Positions 52,901-64,000 of a stretch of DNA of 64,000 nucleotides are shown in pieces. Within the stretch, counting starts at the first letter, position 1. Every line of letters begins with the position of its first letter. The notes beneath the pieces are model-generated. The model searched no databases and was not told the origin of the DNA. It saw only the letters and a list, made by a program, of their open reading frames with translations. The DNA comes from Mimachlamys varia (lineage: Eukaryota > Mollusca > Bivalvia > Pectinida > Pectinidae), in contig OX392527.1 in the NCBI GenBank assembly GCA_947623455.1, positions 6,568,001 to 6,632,000 of the forward strand, read 5' to 3'. Both the position numbers and the translations under genes were made by a program.

Positions 52901-55603
52901 CCAAAGCTCCTTCAGTTCCCTGCCCAAAGCTCCTTCAGTTCCCTGCCCAAAGCTCCTTCAGTTCCCTATCCAAAGCTCCTTCAGTTCCCTATCCAAAGCT
53001 CCTTCAGTTCCCTATCCAAAGCTCCTTCAGTTCCCTATCCAAAGCCCCCTTCAGTTCCCTATCCAAAGCTCCCTTCAGTTCCCTATCCAAAGCTCCTTCA
53101 GTTCCCTATCCAAAGCTACTTCAGTTCACTGTCCAAAGCTCCCTTCAGTTCACTGTCCAAAGCTACTTCAGTTCACTGTCCAAAGCTCCTTCAGTTCCCT
53201 ATCCAAAGCTCCCTTCAGTTCCCTATCCAAAGCTCCCTTCAGTTCCCTATCCAAAGCTCCCTTCAGTTCCCTATCCAAAGCCCCCTTCAGTTCCCTATCC
53301 AAAGCTCCCTTCAGTTCCCTATCCAAAGCTCCCTTCAGTTCCCTATCCAAAGCTCCCTTCAGTTCCCTATCCAAAGCTCCCTTCAGTTCCCTATCCAAAG
53401 CTCCTTCAGTTCCCTATCCAAAGCTCCTTCAGTTCCCTATCCAAAGCTCCCTTCAGTTCACTGTCCAAAGCTACTTCAGTTCCCTATCCAAAGCTACTTC
53501 AGTTCACTGTCCAAAGCTCCCTTCAATTCCCTGTCTAAAGTTCCTTCGGTTCCCTTTCCAAAGCTCCTTCAGTTCCCTGTCCAAAGCTACTTCATATGAT
53601 GATGATCTTCTTTTTTCCTTATAAAGAATCAAACTCGAAGGTTTGAGTGCAATTGATCATGGGAGGTAGTACATGTAATAACAAGCAGGTTTTGTCAGAT
53701 TATGTGAGTTCCCCTTGGTGCTGAGTTGTGCAAGATTTAATTTTTGACAGATCTAATAAAAAATATGGCTGACAGGCACGACCACCTGTATTAAGCGACT
53801 TCCTGTCATGTGACCATAATATTTCCCCCAAACGAAATTCACTTACTATATAAATGACCTGAATTAAGCGACTACATGTCTGACGAGACCAAAGACCATC
53901 ATTTCTGTGTCCCAAATACCGAAATGACCTTTTTAAGCTACTTTTTGGAATGAAGACTTCTGAAAATCTCGTCAGAAAAACTCTTCATGCCAAGGAACAT
54001 GTTTCTCGTTAATTTCAACTGGTCTCACAAAAATAATCAAACTTTGGTCATTTTAACGAATAAACAATAGCGACATGGATTCACACTGACCTTTGTCACA
54101 GACAAGCCACTTTAATTACAGACCAGACCAATTAGCTGCATGGAGACTGGTGTGAAAGTTGTAAATGGTCAGATGGTCATTCATCACGGCCCGTACACAA
54201 CAGCTGCAGGGGCCTTGATCGCGGCACATGGCTTCGTGTCATTCTTACTGATGTGTATACTGTAGAGCAATTAAATCATCCAGTTGGAGTTAGTTGCTAA
54301 TTAATATGTGATTACAGGATATATAAACATTCAATAGCCACATCGTAAGCATGGTGAGTTTACTGAACGAAAGTGAAGTAGAGACTATAAAATAGAAACC
54401 GGACAATAACATTTGATCCGGAATTGGTCCGGTCGTAGCGATGGGATTAATGTTGATAAGAAACCAACATTCAATAAGCAAATTTCTTCAATTGGACAAA
54501 AATACAGTTATCGGAAGTTATTTTTTTCACAAAGATTAATTATTCCCAATGATTTGAGATATGTTTTCTTTATAATCTAGGTTAAAAAGACATGCACTTC
54601 AAAAATTATATTGTTGTAAATTTTTGTCTTTGAAGGAAGTTTTGTGATATAATCTACTTTAAATATGGTAGTTCCTCAATCTAAGTATGTAATATATAGG
54701 AATAAAATTTAATTTGATTTTCAACTGTTTTTTTATTGAACCTGTATTAAGAGACCACCTGTCATATGTGACCTTTTTTGTTGCCTCCCTTCGAAGGTCA
54801 CATGTCACAGGTTTGACTGTAGTTTCTTAACAATATTTTATCGTTATTTTTGTTACCAGTAGTGGATGAATATTTTTCATATCTTATATATAGGTACCCT
54901 TTCACAAATTGGGAATGGGGAAAATAATATCAAGGTGGGAAAATATGAGTAACAGAAAGTTTTGCTGATTCTTTAAATAATGTTTTAATTTATGTTCAGT
55001 TTCAAGTCTTTTAATTATATCAAGTATAGAATATTTTAACCAATGTCTAGTTTCCTTACAATTTTAGGGGATTTAACTTATTAGCCTAACTGGGAAAAAT
55101 ACAGAATAAAATTGGGCAAATAAAGGGTAAATTATCAATTGTGAATGGGTCCTTATATCGGGACCCTATGAATGCCTTTCACGCCGGTCTTAACACAGAT
55201 TTTGTTTCGGTGTTTTTAGCGGCGTTAAACACGTAACTAACTAACTAAGAATGCCTGGCAACTACGTTTACTTGGTCTGGATGCTGCTGCTGCGGTATTC
55301 CTATAACATAATATAAGATGCCGCTGGCCATGGTTGGCCTTTTTTCTATCGGATATATGATAATGCCTACTGCGACGCCTGACGAAAGTATCTCGCCGCG
55401 TACTAAAACCTCTAACATTGTAGGAGTGCTGCTGCTGATGATGATCCTCATCATTCATCATCATCATTACATGAGCCCGTCGATAAGAACAAATAACAAC
55501 AAAAATAGTTAGAAATGATATCTTACCGGTCAACTTGGTTCCTGATAATGCTCTTCATGAAACCATGTTTCATATCAATCCTTGAGACCGGTGTTCCAGA
55601 CAT
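46925..55603 (-). CDS. UPF0561 protein C2orf68 homologue, complete, 4 exons
   Basis: Coding exons in transcript order: 55603-55527, 51128-51007, 48775-48696, 47059-46925; 77+122+80+135 = 414 nt (137 aa). All junctions are GT/AG and in phase. The N-terminus MSGTPVSRIDMKHGFMKSI, followed by RNQVDRNTYEEEV, matches the conserved HGF...RNQ block of C2orf68. The middle basic stretch ends in ASVYIPPMR (family: xVYLPRHR). The C-terminal part FCLEFEDKNGEVYNFTIYK plus ALEERLQQEF matches the family's FCLEYE...GEV...Y...A block. The molecular function of this family is not established. It is a little shorter than the human protein (about 166 aa). It is divergent from USP39 and probably shares its promoter. 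Intron 1 (4.4 kb) carries the 24-bp array. Confidence 0.9.
47400..48125. repeat. Interspersed repeat, two tandem copies of about 352 bp (C2orf68-homologue intron 3)
   Basis: Blocks AACCC(G/A)TAA(C/T)ATATGTTA, AAGTTCTGACATTTTCTACA, GGCCATAACTCTAGTGAATA and GAAAACACAACTTCATGTCA recur at about 352 bp spacing and once more at 50195-50760. Non-coding, dispersed in this neighbourhood. Confidence 0.75.
49040..49850. repeat. Degenerate tandem repeat of about 150-180 bp in C2orf68-homologue intron 2
   Basis: Five or so diverged units share AAGATGGCCACCTGTTGGCC, TTTGTTTTGTGGATCTGTCC and CAACTAGGGACCGAGGGGAA. Part of 27960-28150 in PIWI intron 13 (ACAAAATGGC, CATCTTGGATTTGAC) belongs to the same broad repeat type. 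Open frames here are not genes. Confidence 0.65.
50195..50760. repeat. Third copy of the 47400-type interspersed repeat
   Basis: Contains AAAACAAGTTCTGACATTTT, CATAACTCTAGTAAATATTG and GGAAAACACAATTTCATGTC in the same order as 47400-48125. Confidence 0.7.
51598..53595. repeat. 24-bp minisatellite array in C2orf68-homologue intron 1
   Basis: About 84 copies of a 24-bp unit (TTCAGTTCCCTATCCAAAGC plus TCCC), with 23-bp units mixed in. A few units carry CACTG for CCTAT near the right end. Since 24 is divisible by 3, long frames stay open on both strands (plus-strand frame to 52834, minus-strand DRELKGAL repeats). They lack start context and lie in an intron, so they are not called genes. Confidence 0.97.
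53700..54835. mobile_element. Decayed pogo-like element remnants
   Basis: The right end GTCACAGGTTTGACTGTAG is the complement of the CTACAGTCAAACCTG start typical of pogo-type elements. Repeated words TATTAAG(C/A)GAC, CACCTGTCAT and TGTGACC occur at 53790, 53870 and 54745. The left end is not clear. Confidence 0.4.
54895..55255. mobile_element. Decayed CAGGGC-type relative plus SINE-like tail
   Basis: 54905-55165 has TTGGGAATGGGGAAAA, TGGGAAAAATAC and GTGAATGGGTCCTTATATCG, resembling the CAGGGC-ended elements but with ends lost. It is followed by GCGGCGTTAAACACGTAAC and an ACTA run (55220-55250), a tail type common in mollusc SINEs. Confidence 0.45.
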
Positions 55604-55792
55604 AGTTAGTGAACAACATCAGCATAATCAGCCTTACCAAAAAAGTAGAATGTGATAAACGTCATCGATTTATGTGTTCTTGTATCAGTGTCATTTAAAC
55701 GCTCCAACAATCCCATTAACCGGTAAAACCGTTTGATAACCATGATACTATTGTGTACACATGTATGACGTTTTGTGTACGCTCATGAAAGT
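55604..55792. promoter_or_regulatory. Probable bidirectional promoter, C2orf68 homologue / USP39
   Basis: Only 189 bp separate the two divergent start codons (55603 minus, 55793 plus). The word ATGACGTTT occurs once in sense orientation upstream of each gene: plus strand 55765-55773, minus strand 55665-55657. It contains the TGACG half-site of CREB/ATF-type factors. No TATA element is seen. Transcription start sites are unknown. Confidence 0.6.
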
Positions 55793-58700
55793 ATGGCGGA
55801 AAATGAGAGCCGGGAGCTGGCAAACGAGCTCAAAGGTATCTTAAAAAGAAAGCGAGATAGTTCTCATCTAGGTAAACATGACGATGAAAACCCAATAAGG
55901 TCTATTCTGAAGAAAGGAAAACCATCTAGGCCCAAAGAATCGAAATTGGAAGCGGTCGAAACACGTGCGTCAAAGGCTGATCTTGTGCAGGACAGTCCGA
56001 CTAAAAAGGGGATATTGAAGTCTTCGGTTGTTGTACCGTCACAACAAGGAAATGCCCCTAGAAGCATTCTTGCAAAAACGCAAGACAACACAGATATTGT
56101 TTTAGCTGTTGAACCATCACAATCTATTGTCAGTCTGGTCAAATCACCTAGAAATATATCGCAGCCTCAAGTTAAGCAAGAAATTAGAGATGAACTTTAT
56201 GAAATAGCAGAGGCTGAGCTTCTTTCGGAAGAACAAGAACAGTCAGAACAGGGACCGTCTTCTCCTCCACCACAACCAAAAAAGGCAACACCTGAAGCAA
56301 ATCGAGAAACTAAATCAGAGTCTGAGCATGTAAAAGAAGAAAGACGATCAAGCTCCAGCAAACACAAGTCTGGTTCTTCAAAGTCACATTCATCACGGAA
56401 GGAAAAGTCATCATCAGACAAAAGGACGAAGACAGACAAAAAGCCTGCGCCGACAAATACTACCCTTGTAGATGATTATTACGATGACGATGAAATAGGT
56501 AATTATGGATGTAACGTTAACATTAATTTCAGTCGGACCTCATTATCTCAAAGTCGTTGGTACAATGTGAAACTTCAATTTTTTCCAAGTGGTTGATTGA
56601 AGTGAGTTTGAATGTTTGTTGTAAAGTCTGGCTGGGACCGATGAAATACTTCAAATTTAACGGAGTTCAAGATTAATCTGATACCAAAGTCTGACTGTAG
56701 CTTTGTAGGTTTGCTGTAAAGCTGAAAATGCAAGTTGAAAATTGAGTTTAAACAAGTGAAAATAATTTTTCTAGGTACAGTTTTTTTTGTACCTTCGAAC
56801 TGTTCCCTAATGTCTTTCTCCTATGCCAACATTGCTTGTGTTGCCTTGCAACTGGTATATATATATATTCAGGGTTAGAAACAAACTTTTTCACTACATT
56901 ATATATAATTAGTACAAAGGTACAAAGGACTAGTAAAATTGTTCAGGTACTAGTCCTGTGGTATTGTGACTAGTCCTGAGTCCTAGTCCTTGGCCACTAA
57001 TTTTAGCCCTTTAGAAAGCTTTGCAATCTCTTGTCAAATTACACATTTTAACAGTGATCTTATTTTAGCAATTGTCCCACTGAAAGCATTATGGAATATG
57101 CTGTATTATGAAGCTTTCTACAGCAAGTATTGTGAATGCATCGATTCATCATCGGCTTATTTGTTTAGATTCAGTTATGTGCCAAAATAAGTATTTTTAC
57201 AGTATTTAACTTGCTTTAGTCTTCATCTCTCTCACTGAACTTAGTTTGGTTGAATATAACATAAACAAATACATGAATTTGGTGATAAGAATATTTGTAT
57301 AGCAGTGTTTTTTCTACCTTGATTTTACAGCAACCTGTGTCTTATTGAATTGGGAAGATATAGTAAGATTTTCAGATAAATTGGGAAAATATAGTAAGAA
57401 TTTCAGATAAAATGGGAAAATATTCTTGAATTTTGCTTAAATTTTGGAAAATAACACAAATATTGACTGGGGGAAACAGCCTTATATCAGCTGTAAAAAT
57501 GGGCAAATAAAATCACTGTATATGAATACATAGCTGAGAAGATAAACTACAATATACTCATTAACTTATTGGATGTTGCTTCTTCATGCACTTTCCCTAC
57601 CCTTCTAGACAAAACATCAATATTTTGTTTTAAGACGTGCCAAAAAAAAAAAATCTGCAAAAATTTATACATGTGTGTGAGGTATGATTTAACTAGCATT
57701 TTCTCAATTCTGTACCCTAAAATGTATGTGGTCTATGCATAATATCCAAAACTTGGCATCTTTGTAGAAGAAAATAAATTGTGATACAAATTCGTGTTGG
57801 AGAATTCTGCATTTTGATACCTTAGTGCTGTGTAACCCTACATAATGTGTCTGTCAAAAGTCTTGTGTTCAGGAAACTTGAGACCCAATATCTTGTCAGT
57901 AATTCTTTCGGTAGTTTGATACATGATTTTAAAACAAAATTCTAATGACCATGACATTTTGTCGGCTTTCATAATTTGACTTAACATGGAAGTCACCAGA
58001 AAGTCTTTGATTTATTGCTCTGTCCCTACAGAAAATTGTCTTTCTGGCATTTTATTATCAAATAAATGCATAATTTTTATTTTTCAGAACCCATTCAGGA
58101 TCCTAAAGTTGACAAGAGTCGTTCCTGTCCATATTTGGACACAATTAACAGGTAACACAATTTATAATGGCCCGGCCCTTAAAGGGACAATTTAGAGAGA
58201 TTTGTTCACTTTTTCATATTAAGATCACCTACATGTAATAAACTATGACAAAAAGTTTAGCTATGAACTTCTAATTAACAATTCATACCGATATTTCGTC
58301 AAAATCCAATGTTTTCCATGTGTTTTTTTATAAATAAGGAAATCCTTGATCATACAACCAACACACTTAAAGGGGCAATTTAGTTAAGTTTGTTTACTTT
58401 TTTTAAAATATCACCAGATTTTGTATAAAATTGAAGTTCTGTATTCCTTATGAACTACTCATGCCAATATTTTGACAAAAGCCAATATTTTCCATTTGTT
58501 TTTTTTTTTAATTATATAATATTAAAGAAATCGTTAATCATCAAACCATACAAATAATATGCAAAAGAGACTTATGTTTACAAACATCTTTGAGCACTTT
58601 TGACCTTTATGAGCATGCACCGACCTGTCTCGTGGATGTAAATACTGGTACATGTACATGACTTCTGAAGCCAAGTGACGAGCTATCAAGACTGATAAAG

Positions 58701-61700
58701 TAAGATTATAATACTTATCTCAGTTTGTTTCAAGTAAATTACTGTATTCATAGCACTTTCTTCACTTCACCTCTATAGCTGAAATTTGTGACAAGTTTAG
58801 TTTTACGCAACACTAACCGTGTGTATCATATCAACAAACACATGTGTCCCAGTAATGAAATGGGCCCATTTGTGTGCAAGCTTGCAATAATATACGTTTC
58901 TGACTTATTTGAAATATAACAAAACAATTTATCAAACATACCATGGTACATTTGTTTACATGACACGCATGCACACTCTACACATGTTCAGGTCAGGGGG
59001 CACAATTTTCATGCTATATTTAACATTGCTATATTTGACACGGGCTTTCCCAAAAATTAAATTGACCGCACTGGACATTGGCTACATATTATCTAATTAT
59101 GAAGTACAGATTCTTTTGTCTGAATGTATGTATTTTCTATTCTAGTTGAATTAAAAAAAAACCGATTGACCTAATTTCCACTTTAAAATGCATAAGAGAC
59201 ATGTATGTACCAGTGATCAATCTACATGCGAGTCCCGAGTCCAGTACTCATAAAATTATGAAAGGACTCATAGAAATTCTGGAAATACTTCAATTTAACA
59301 TTATGGGACCCATTGTTTTCGGCAATATGTACAAAAAGGACCCATGAAAATAAAATATAAATTGATCACTGATGTACAAACATCTATGATCACTTTGACC
59401 TCATCAGCATGCACAGGCCTGCTTTGTAGATGTAAATGAAAATGGCTTCGAAGCAGAAGTGCAGCCTGTCAAATAATATGTCTCTGGATAAAGTAAGCAT
59501 AACACTTATCTTATTACATACAGTATAAGTATGTTAGTGAGATTACAGTGATAGTATTACATACAGTATAAGTATGTTAGTGAGATTACTGTGAAAGTAT
59601 TACATACAGTATAAGTATGTTAGTGAGATTACTGTGAAAGTATTACATACAGTATAAGTATATTGGTGAGATTACTGTGATAGTATTACATACAGTATAA
59701 GTATGTTAGTGAGATTACTGTGATAGTATTACATACAGTATAAGTATGTTAGTGAGATTACTGTGATAGTATTACATACAGTATAAGTATGTTAGTGAGA
59801 TCACTGTGATAGTATTACATACAGTATAAGTATATTGTTGAGATTACTGTGATAGTATTACATACAGTATAAGTATATTGTTGAGATTACTGGATAGTAT
59901 TACATACAGTATAAGTATGTTAGTGAGATTACTGTGATAGTATTACATACAGTATTAGTATGTTAGTGAGATTACTGTGATAGTATTACATACAGTATAA
60001 GTATGTTAGTGAGATTACTGTGATAGTATTACATACAGTATAAGTATGTTGTTGAGATTACTGTGATAGTATTACATACAGTATAAGTATGTTAGTGAGA
60101 TTACTGTGATAGTATTACAATGTACATACAGTATAAGTATGTTAGTGAGATTACTGTGATAGTATTACATACAGTATAAGTATGTTAGTGAGATTACTGT
60201 GAAAGTATTACATACAGTATAAGTATATTAGTGAGATTACTGTGAAAGTATTACATACAGTATAAGTATATTGGTGAGATTACTGTGATAGTATTACATA
60301 CAGTATAAGTATGTTAGTGAGATTACTGTGATAGTATTACATACAGTATAAGTATGTTAGTGAGATTACTGTGATAGTATTACATACAGTATAAGTATGT
60401 TAGTGAGATTACTGTGATAGTATTACATACAGTATAAGTATGTTAGTGAGATTACTGTGATAGTATTACATACAGTATAAATATATTAGTGAGATTACTG
60501 TGATAGTATTACATACAGATAAATATATTAGTGAGATTACTGTGATAGTATTACATACAGATAAATATATTAGTGAGATTACTGTGATAGTATTACATAC
60601 AGTATAAATATATTAGTGAGATTACTGTGATAGTATTACATACAGATAAATATATTAGTTAGATTACTGTGATAGTATTACATACAGTATAAGTATGTTA
60701 GTGAGATTACTGTGATAGTATTACATACAGTATAAGTATATTAGTGAGATTACTGTGATAGTATTACATACAGTATAAATATATTAGTGAGATTACTGTG
60801 ATAGTATTACATACAGTATAAATATATTGTTGAGATTACTGTGATAGTATTACATACAGTATAAGTATGTTAGTGAGATTACTGTGATAGTATTACATAC
60901 AGTATAAGTATGTTAGTGAGAATCAGATTACTGTGATAGTATTACATACAGTATAAGTATATTAGTGAGATTACTGTAATAGTTTTACATACAGTATAAG
61001 TATGTTAGTGAGATTACTGTGATAGTATTACATACAGTATAAGTATGTTAGTGAGATGACTGTGATAGTATTACATACAGTATAAGTATGTTAGTGAGAT
61101 TACTGTGATAGTATTACATACAGTATAAATATATTAGTGATATTACTGTGATAGTTTATCTACCTGGATTTACTTTGTTATTGTTCATAATGTAGCAGAA
61201 ATTCTGCAGGCAATATGAAGTTTGTAGGTTGACCCCATTACATATGTAAAGGAGTGGGAAATACACAAGACAATACTTGCTTTCCCATTAAAATATAGAG
61301 GATATCTAACAGTGTCTTCTGTAGATATTTCACCTGTAAAATGTAATAAATAACCCTATTGATATATTATATTAGTAAATTGAAAAAAAAAATTCTTTGG
61401 ATATGAATTGTGAAAATTACATGTTAAATGTTTATTTTATTTTCAGGTCTTTGCTGGATTTTGATTTTGAGAAACTGTGCTCTGTTTCTTTATCGCATAT
61501 CAATGTATATGCCTGTCTAGTGTGTGGGAAATACTTCCAGGGTAAGCATTAATAACTTTGCCATTTCAATATAGATTTTTAAACAAACATTAAGGTTGTT
61601 TGATACAATCATGCAGAATGCCCTTATAAGGAAATCTAAATGATCATATTAGGAAGACTGTTTTACCATTACACTTTGGTGGGTAAGCAGAATGCCCTTA

Positions 61701-62542
61701 TTAGGAAATCTAAATGACCATGCATATTTATTAGGTTAACTGTTTTACCATTACACCCTCTAGTGAGTGAAAAACCCATTCAATATGGCTGACATTTAAA
61801 CATTCACTTCAACCAGAATTTAAAATATAACTATATCAAGCAGTGATCGTGATTGTTCTAAAAATGTAAATGTATTGTTCTAGATATGCATACAATTTTC
61901 AACATTTGCAACAGTGATGAAATGTGAAAGTTAAAGAGCTAAAATAGAGTGTTTCAGCTCGAGGTCAAACACAGGAGCTTGTGAATGGGATAAAAGTTAA
62001 TAAACTTTGCACTTGGAGTAACACATACATGTACATGCCAGATATCATGGCGCAAGGCAAAACCTCACATCTGATAAAGTCCCACTGAATGGGCCATGCA
62101 TTTACGGGAAGTCCTCTAAGCTTCACGGTTTTTAATGATTGGTCGGTGAACCATTTTCCATTGTTTATTTACAAGATTCTATGATGTTATCAGCAATAAA
62201 TTACAAAAGCTTTCGAATATCAATCATGTGATGGTTACGTGATCGTGTCTTTAGATGGACCAACCAAAATGTGTGCTATATCTTTAACTTTAATATTTAA
62301 AAATTATGTAAACTTCACAAAAATGTAGGTTTTTAGTAGTAATTTGCATTACTTTGATTTCTAGAAGTGAGCCTGCTTGACCTTACCGCTGTAAATGTGT
62401 TGTAGGTCGAGGTAAGATGTCCCACGCTTACACCCACAGTGTACAGGACAGCCACCACGTATTTCTCAACCTCCTCACACACAAGTTCTACTGCCTCCCC
62501 GACAACTATGAAATCATCGATTCCTCACTTGAAGACATCATT
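55793..62542 (+). CDS. usp39: USP39 (SAD1-like splicing factor), 5' part; runs off the window
   Basis: Catalytically inactive ubiquitin-protease homologue of the U4/U6.U5 tri-snRNP, nuclear, needed for spliceosome assembly. Exons in the window: 55793-56498, 58088-58151, 61447-61541, 62406-62542 (334 codons; phases 1, 2, 1, 0). ATG 55793 is the first in-frame ATG. Exons 2-4 give a zf-UBP domain: CPYLDTINR, FEKLCSVSLSHINVYACLVC, GKYFQGRGKMSHAYTHSVQ, then FYCLPDNYEIIDSSLEDII, all close to the USP39 family. The USP-fold domain should follow to the right. The N-terminus (235 residues before the zinc finger) is much longer than the roughly 100 I recall for human. It is Ser/Lys/Glu-rich and disordered, with three [GS]ILK motifs (15-18, 37-40, 73-76), a near match (91-94) and two SUMO-type sites (VKQE 127-130, VKEE 180-183). 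Confidence 0.94.
56499..58087. other. USP39 intron 1 with decayed element copies
   Basis: Near 57305-57500 are CAGTGTTTTTTCTACC and three TTGGGAA(G/A)ATATAGTAAG-like steps ending GGGGGAAACAGCCTTATATC, a worn relative of the CAGGGC elements. An AGTCGGACC...GTCTGACTGTAG pair (56533-56699) may be a small pogo-type remnant. No gene seen. Confidence 0.4.
58180..58560. repeat. Tandem duplication of about 190 bp in USP39 intron 2
   Basis: Two diverged copies share AAAGGG(A/G)CAATTTAG, TTTGTTCACTTTTT, CAATATTTTGACAAAAGCCA-like and TTTTCCAT(G/T)TGTTTTTTT. Confidence 0.6.
58570..59500. repeat. Two dispersed copies of a 130-bp segment
   Basis: 58570-58700 and 59370-59500 share ACAAACATCT, AGCATGCAC(C/A)G(A/G)CCTG, GTAGATGTAAAT and GATAAAGTAAG(A/C)AT, then ATACTTATCT. 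The 43-bp array begins right after the second copy. Confidence 0.6.
59505..61158. repeat. 43-bp minisatellite array in USP39 intron 2
   Basis: About 38 copies of a 43-bp unit containing AGTATTACATACAGTATAAG and TATGTTAGTGAGATTACTGT. Variants include TATATTGTTG, GAAAG for GATAG, and a subgroup with CAGATAAATATATTAG (60510-60660). Some variant pairs are repeated at fixed spacing, pointing to block duplication. Confidence 0.96.
61605..61760. repeat. Short tandem duplication, about 75 bp, USP39 intron 3
   Basis: GCAGAATGCCCTTAT(A/T)AGGA, AATCTAAATGA(T/C)CAT and ACTGTTTTACCATTACAC appear twice. Confidence 0.8.
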
Positions 62543-62929
62543 GTAAGTATAGATATAAGTCCAATGAAAAGTTGCACTGGTCTCCCTATAGTACCTGTAA
62601 ACTACTGTCACGGCAGTAAGTATGTACTGCCATTACAATAAGGGCCCCATTTTAGATCTGATTTAATGGCTCTGAATATTCTCCATTTTAAGTTTAAAAG
62701 CAATCCAAAAGAGATTTTATGGTTGGAGTTTTGTCCCCTTGAAAATGAACTTTGTTAATGTGGAATTTCAGTTTATTTTTTTTACTGTTTTCATATGATT
62801 CCAAACAGTTAATTCAAATTTCAAACAGCTCCAATTTTATATATAACCCCAAAAAATGATTCAGAATACATCTACCTTCAGGAAGAGACTGAAACATATA
62901 GGTCTTTATGCTGACAATAGTTACAATTT

Positions 62930-64000
62930 ACTAATGATATTGTTTATGGTGATAATGTACTAGTAATATTGTTTAGGGTAAATACTGTACTTAATGATAT
63001 TGTGTATGGTGACAGTATACTTGTCTAGTAATATTTTTAGGGTAAATACTGTACTTAATGATATTGTGTATGATGACAGTGTACTAGTGATATTGTTTAG
63101 GGTAAATACTATACTTAATGATATTGTGTATGGTGACAGTATACTAGTGATTTTGTTAAGGGTAAATACTATACTTAATGATATTGTGTATGGTGACAGT
63201 ATACTAGTGATATTGTTTAGGGTAAATATTATACTTAATGATATTGTGTATGGTGACAGTATACTAGTGATATTGTTTAGGGTAAATACTTTACTTAATG
63301 ATATTGTGTATGGTGACAGTGTACTAGTGATATTGTTTAGGGTAAATACTATACTTAATGATATTGTGTATGGTGACAGTGTACTAGTGATATTGTTTAG
63401 GGTAAATACTATACTTAATGATATTGTGTATGGTGACAGTATACTAGTGATATTGTTTAGGGTAAATACTATATTTAATGATATTGTGTATGGTGACAGT
63501 ATACTAGTGATATTGTTTAGGGTAAATATTATACTTAATGATATTGTTTATGATGACAGTGTACTAGTGATATTGTTTAGGGGTAAATACTATACTTAAT
63601 GATATTGTGTATGGTGACAGTATACTAGTGATATTGTTTAGGGTAAATACTAGACTTAATGATATTGTGTATGGTGACAGTATACAAGTAATATTGTTTA
63701 GGGTAAATACTATACTTAATGATATTGTGTATGGTGACAGTATACTAGTGATATTGTTTAGGGTAAATACTATACTTAATGATATTGTGTATGATGACAG
63801 TGTACTAGTGATATTGTTTAGGGTAAATACTATAGTGAATGATATTGTGTATGGTGACAGTATACTAGTGATATTGTTTAGGGTAAATACTATACTTAAT
63901 GATATTGTGTATGGTGACAGTATACTAGTGATATTGTTTAGGGTAAATACTATACTTAATGATATTGTGTATGATGACAGTGTACTAGTGATATTGTTTA
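62930..64000. repeat. 60-bp minisatellite array, truncated by right edge (USP39 intron 4)
   Basis: About 17 copies of a 60-bp unit containing TTAATGATATTGTGTATGGT, GACAGTATACTAGTGATATT and GTTTAGGGTAAATACTATAC. The open frame 62994-63599 results from a unit length divisible by 3. The array lies after the donor at 62543 and continues beyond the window. Confidence 0.96.

Noticed and set aside
62994..63599. 201-codon open frame at the right end
   Set aside because: 60-bp array read through in one frame; no start context, and it lies in a USP39 intron.

Overview
The window is an AT-rich, intron-rich animal nuclear sequence, most likely from a bivalve mollusc. The evidence is spliced metazoan genes, tRNA-headed SINEs carrying the Meta-type central domain described from bivalves, short interspersed elements of a kind common in molluscs, and a very high load of minisatellites. 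All gene models were read by eye from splice signals and protein-family resemblance; no database search was run.

Layout. (1) 1-3091 is one 32-bp tandem array with internal duplications. (2) A single-exon class-B-like seven-helix receptor with an N-terminal somatomedin-B-like domain lies at 4919-7150 (+). It is followed by two fold-back elements and a 41-bp array. (3) 9.9-18 kb is a transposon graveyard: a broken LINE on the minus strand, a bivalve-type interspersed element, a 27-bp array, a large inverted repeat and a nested pair of DNA elements. (4) 18182-34996 (+) is a complete 19-coding-exon PIWI gene (958 aa, PIWIL1-like, catalytic D729/E767/D799/H890 intact). Its introns hold at least eight mobile or fold-back elements, several with perfect target-site duplications. 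(5) 35-46.9 kb is 3' flank, a 65-bp array, a SINE, a TA-flanked MITE and a 3.3-kb 56-bp array, with one doubtful two-exon gene. (6) 46925-55603 (-) is a complete four-exon homologue of UPF0561/C2orf68. (7) 55793 to past 62542 (+) is the 5' part of USP39, the splicing-associated inactive ubiquitin-protease homologue. It is head to head with the C2orf68 homologue across 189 bp. The rest of USP39 lies beyond the right edge, and a 60-bp array runs off the end.

About 14.8 kb (23%) of the window is tandem array, in ten separate arrays plus the one inside a MITE, with unrelated 21-65 bp units. Most of the longer open frames in the window other than real exons come from arrays whose unit length is a multiple of three.

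Functional links: PIWI acts in the piRNA pathway that silences transposons, yet it is itself full of insertions. One SINE landed exactly on its exon-2 splice acceptor and duplicated that acceptor. USP39 and the C2orf68 homologue share what looks like a bidirectional promoter. I recall the same two genes being neighbours in human (2p11.2), so this may be an old linkage.
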